This document shows positions 7,301 to 9,007 of a DNA stretch of 9,007 bases, piece by piece (within the stretch, counting starts at the first letter, position 1; each line of letters opens with the position of its first letter). Source of the DNA: an uncultured Bacilli bacterium (GTDB taxonomy: Bacteria > Bacillota_I > Bacilli_A > RF39 > UBA660); the NCBI GenBank assembly GCA_947624075.1, contig CANQIM010000040.1:1-9007 (forward strand), written 5' to 3'. Below the pieces are notes generated by a model that was not told the DNA's origin, did no database searches, and was given only the letters and a program-made list of their open reading frames with translations. A program made the translations under genes and the position numbers.

Positions 7301-8931
7301 CCACTTATTTCCATCTTGCCATTAACATCTTTAAATTTACGAGCTTGAAATTCTTGTTCCAAAATAAGAGAAATTTCTTTGGCTTCGTCAAGATTAGTGG
7401 CAAAGTAACGCGTTTGTTTATCATTACTCCAACAATGAGGAGCTATTTTTAAATACTCCCAATTTGAAGCATTTTGTTCATTAGTTAAAACAACTATTTT
7501 TAAGTCTTCATAACTATGATAAGTAAGCATTTGAAGAACTAATCCTTCAAGAAATTGTTTTTTATTAGTAGCTGTACCAATTATAGCTGATATATTGTTT
7601 CTAATGAACGAAATAGATATGGGAACATTTTCAAGTGTCCTAGATTCAGCACCCAATTTATAAACTTCTTGTAATAAGTTATCATCTTCTAGTGAGAAGT
7701 GTTCTTCAGGAAAAGATATTTTTCCCTTTAATTCGGTTGAACCTACGCCAAGTCTTAAATCAAGAAAATCTTCTTGTTCTATTTCTCTTTCCCATAAATT
7801 TCTTTTTTTGTTATAAACAATATCTTTAGTAGCTGATAGAGGAAGGTAATTATCTATTAAAATCTGACGTTGAATTTTCATTTCCGCTTGAATTTTTTGT
7901 CTTTTGGACTCAATATATTCCATGTATTTTGATTGGCGTAAGTTTTCTTTTTCTTTACGTTGCTTTTTTTGATACCTTCTTTGGAGCATAGGCCATAAAA
8001 GCATAGTCATAATCATGGCGCCAGACATTAGTAAAGATGGGAAAGCCTGTCCTATATCGGTTGAACCATTTAAAACTCCTGATAAAGCATTATAGCCCAT
8101 CATCATAGACATCATTCCCATAGTAAGCATTGGTCCTAATGTATATATCAAAGGCGTTTTGTCTTCTTGTTCTTTACCAGGGGGAGGATCGATTGTAACT
8201 ATTGCTTCCTCAATTCTAGTTTTAAAGCGTGGTGATTTATAGAAATAATCTTCTTCACTAAAAAATTCAATACCTTCTTCATCAGGATTATCTTGCTTTA
8301 TTTGTTTTTGAACCATTGGAGGTAAAACTTCAAAAATACTATTATCAAAACGAACTAAATTACCTATATTATTAATAATAATAGAATCTTTCATTACAAT
8401 GATACGAAGTCCCATGATAAAAATTATATCTCCATATTCAAGTTGAGTTGTTGTAATAGCAGCGTTATTAACATAGGTACCATATTTGCTATTTAAGTCT
8501 TGAATAATCCAAGTGCCTTTTTTGTAGATAAGTCGAGCATGTTGCTTTGATACTAAAGGATAAGTATAGGCAATATTTGCTCTATTGTCATTGCCAATTA
8601 TAATCTCGCCTTCTTTTTTTAAATGAAGTTTTAAATTATCTTTATCAGATGAAGGAGAGCAGTATAGAATAACATACTCATTATCAGTATTTATTTTTAA
8701 AAAGTAAAGGCTATAATCTTTTAAAATGGCAGATTCTATTTCATTTTCACCTGACATTATTTTAGTTTCAAAGTCACTTTTAATTTTCCACTCGCCATTT
8801 TCTTCTTCAACGTTAATCAAGTTTCTTGAGTTGCCTAAATAATCGTTATCTGTAATCCAGTAATTTCCAGCAACTTTAGTTGGTAATTCAAAGTTAAAAA
8901 TTTTTCGTTTTTTGATTAATCTAACGATCAC
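4354..8931 (-). CDS. essC: EssC/YukBA, membrane ATPase of a Firmicutes type VII secretion system
   Basis: The 1525-residue EssC is the motor and central membrane component that recruits and exports T7SSb substrates. Residues about 1-90 form a divergent FHA domain. About 91-185 form a clearer one (IIGNDNRANI, SKQHARL at 128-134, NSKYGTYVNN at 147-156). Two membrane helices (about 261-281 and 298-315) form a methionine-rich hairpin, followed by a charged coiled-coil stretch (316-355). The first intact FtsK/SpoIIIE ATPase module has Walker A GMTGSGKS (718-725) and Walker B FIISDEFAEL (836-845), with the STARIGRSLGVHLILATQKP segment after it. A second module follows at about 1040-1290 with altered motifs (GSAGSGKE, 1066-1073; IINN, 1167-1170). 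A third, strongly degenerate module lies at about 1300-1525. The start is GTG, preceded by GGGGTG at a seven-base spacing; the next in-frame ATG is codon 59 and would break the first FHA domain. It is the first gene of the operon. Confidence 0.95.
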   Translation of the reverse strand: MIVRLIKKRKIFNFELPTKVAGNYWITDNDYLGNSRNLINVEEENGEWKIKSDFETKIMSGENEIESAILKDYSLYFLKINTDNEYVILYCSPSSDKDNLKLHLKKEGEIIIGNDNRANIAYTYPLVSKQHARLIYKKGTWIIQDLNSKYGTYVNNAAITTTQLEYGDIIFIMGLRIIVMKDSIIINNIGNLVRFDNSIFEVLPPMVQKQIKQDNPDEEGIEFFSEEDYFYKSPRFKTRIEEAIVTIDPPPGKEQEDKTPLIYTLGPMLTMGMMSMMMGYNALSGVLNGSTDIGQAFPSLLMSGAMIMTMLLWPMLQRRYQKKQRKEKENLRQSKYMEYIESKRQKIQAEMKIQRQILIDNYLPLSATKDIVYNKKRNLWEREIEQEDFLDLRLGVGSTELKGKISFPEEHFSLEDDNLLQEVYKLGAESRTLENVPISISFIRNNISAIIGTATNKKQFLEGLVLQMLTYHSYEDLKIVVLTNEQNASNWEYLKIAPHCWSNDKQTRYFATNLDEAKEISLILEQEFQARKFKDVNGKMEISGVDYHRLKPYFVIFTDDYKTLRDLDILKDVCEMEINYGFSLIVISPRLINIPNECKTFISIGDKVSGVFENELVSNKQKEFAADYDPTLNIYECCKILANIPIDIAKENRTLPQGLSFLEMYNVGMVDQLNVLNRWKQNDPTKSLQAPVGVDKSRELFKLDLHEKAHGPHGLIAGMTGSGKSEFIISYVLSMALNYHPYEVSFVLIDYKGGGLAGVFQNKETGMKLPHLAGTITNLDTVEMNRSLASIQSELRKRQRMFNEARDKLDESTIDIYKYQSLYRKGLVSNPISHLFIISDEFAELKDQRPEFMEQLISTARIGRSLGVHLILATQKPSGVVNDQIWSNSKFRVCLKVQDKSDSMDMIKVPDAASLKNPGRFYLQVGYNELFAMGQAAWAGAQYYPTEKRKKKVDQSINIVDNVGNYIKTLDTKTNEVIIQSKGEEITNIIKYIVDEAKQEQISIPQLWLDRIPDFVYVDKIKEKYGISTTKNVINPIIGEYDDPDNQKQNALTLPLSQDGNTIVFGSAGSGKELMLTSIIYSTITTHDSKEVNFYILDFGAETLTMFRGAPHIGEVILSTEAEKITNLFKMIQEILDERKKLFVDYNGSYDFYINHGGKQIPMIIVIINNVEAFIETYSDYEEIIGQLTRDCLKYGIVFIFSTNGPNTVRYRLRQNFRQNLVLQFNDPSDYSSVLPGVRKKEPSKVFGRGLISLDGIYEFQTAYPYAEEKMIDYIKVVSKKLSAICDYKARRIPILPETVTFDSVNVLIGSLTTIPVGITKETLEIASINLKDKFMYTVTGEDITAEPEFLKGLANIITKVPNTKSIIMDSNSILNYASSDKVFYSSDTCYDSIDKLNSFCEAQTVTKTQENVVCIIIGIASLLSKLSAIEKEKLTKLFDSSKELGNVKYILVDSIDNIKSLAFESWFKTSVDLSEGIWIGNGISNQFTLKVTTSARQLRVELAPNFGYIVIKGKAYIIKFLANE

Positions 8932-8969
8932 TGAAAATCACCCCAGTTATTATTCCTATTCTATACCCT

Positions 8970-8998
8970 ATTATAGCGATTTTTTAGAATTTTTACAA
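8970..8998 (-). promoter_or_regulatory. Sigma-A-type promoter of the essC operon
   Basis: On the minus strand TTGTAA (8998..8993) and a perfect TATAAT (8975..8970) are separated by exactly 17 bases, close to the vegetative consensus. Transcription would start near 8963 and leave a leader of about 30 bases before the GGGGTG ribosome binding site and the GTG start at 8931. No operator-like repeat is obvious in the leader. The last bases of the window beyond 8998 are AT-rich and hold nothing recognisable. Confidence 0.75.
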
Positions 8999-9007
8999 TA
9001 ATAATTA

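Noticed and set aside
1..9007. CRISPR array, transposon, tRNA/rRNA, riboswitch or attachment site
   Set aside because: No regularly spaced repeats, transposase motifs, terminal inverted repeats, tRNA-like clover-leaf or conserved riboswitch pattern was seen; long noncoding space exists only at 78-267.
1..9007. Mycoplasma-type recoding of TGA as tryptophan, suggested by the low GC content
   Set aside because: Tryptophans in the helicase and EssC are encoded by TGG, and the 64-aa gene ends at a TGA that overlaps the next start.

Overview
The window is AT-rich, uses standard bacterial stops (TAA, TAG and a genuine TGA), and has strong AGGAGG-type ribosome binding sites and sigma-A-like promoters. 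Together with a Firmicutes-type (T7SSb) type VII secretion ATPase, this points to a low-GC Firmicute/Bacilli-like bacterium, but the sequence does not let me name a genus.

Layout. At the left edge is the 5' end of a leftward gene whose N-terminus looks like a signal peptide or membrane anchor (1-77). A roughly 190-base divergent intergenic region (78-267) follows, packed with short inverted repeats around two candidate promoters. Then come two rightward genes: a 54-residue ribbon-helix-helix DNA-binding protein (268-432) and a 1045-residue UvrD/helicase IV-like superfamily 1 helicase (489-3626). The helicase carries a restriction-endonuclease-like insertion between motifs Ib and II, two zinc ribbons after motif VI, and a winged-helix (RQC-like) C-terminus. 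A hairpin at 3639-3667 with T-rich flanks on both sides separates these genes from a convergent leftward operon.

The leftward operon reads from a near-consensus promoter at 8970-8998: essC (FHA-FHA-TM-TM-FtsK/SpoIIIE ATPase, 1525 aa, GTG start), an EsaB/YukD ubiquitin-like protein (85 aa), and two very small helical proteins (64 and 72 aa). The genes are tightly packed: the ribosome binding sites of the second and third genes overlap the preceding stop codon, and the last two genes overlap by ATGA. The natural reading is a T7SSb module. EssC is the membrane motor, EsaB an accessory component, and the two small proteins are candidate WXG100-like substrates, partners or adaptors. EsaA, EssA, EssB and a canonical approximately 100-residue WXG100 protein are not in the window.

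The points most worth a second look are the two unrecognised mini-proteins coupled to essC-esaB, the loss of key ATPase residues in the second and third EssC ATPase modules, the multi-domain helicase-nuclease, and the repeat-rich control region in front of the ribbon-helix-helix gene.
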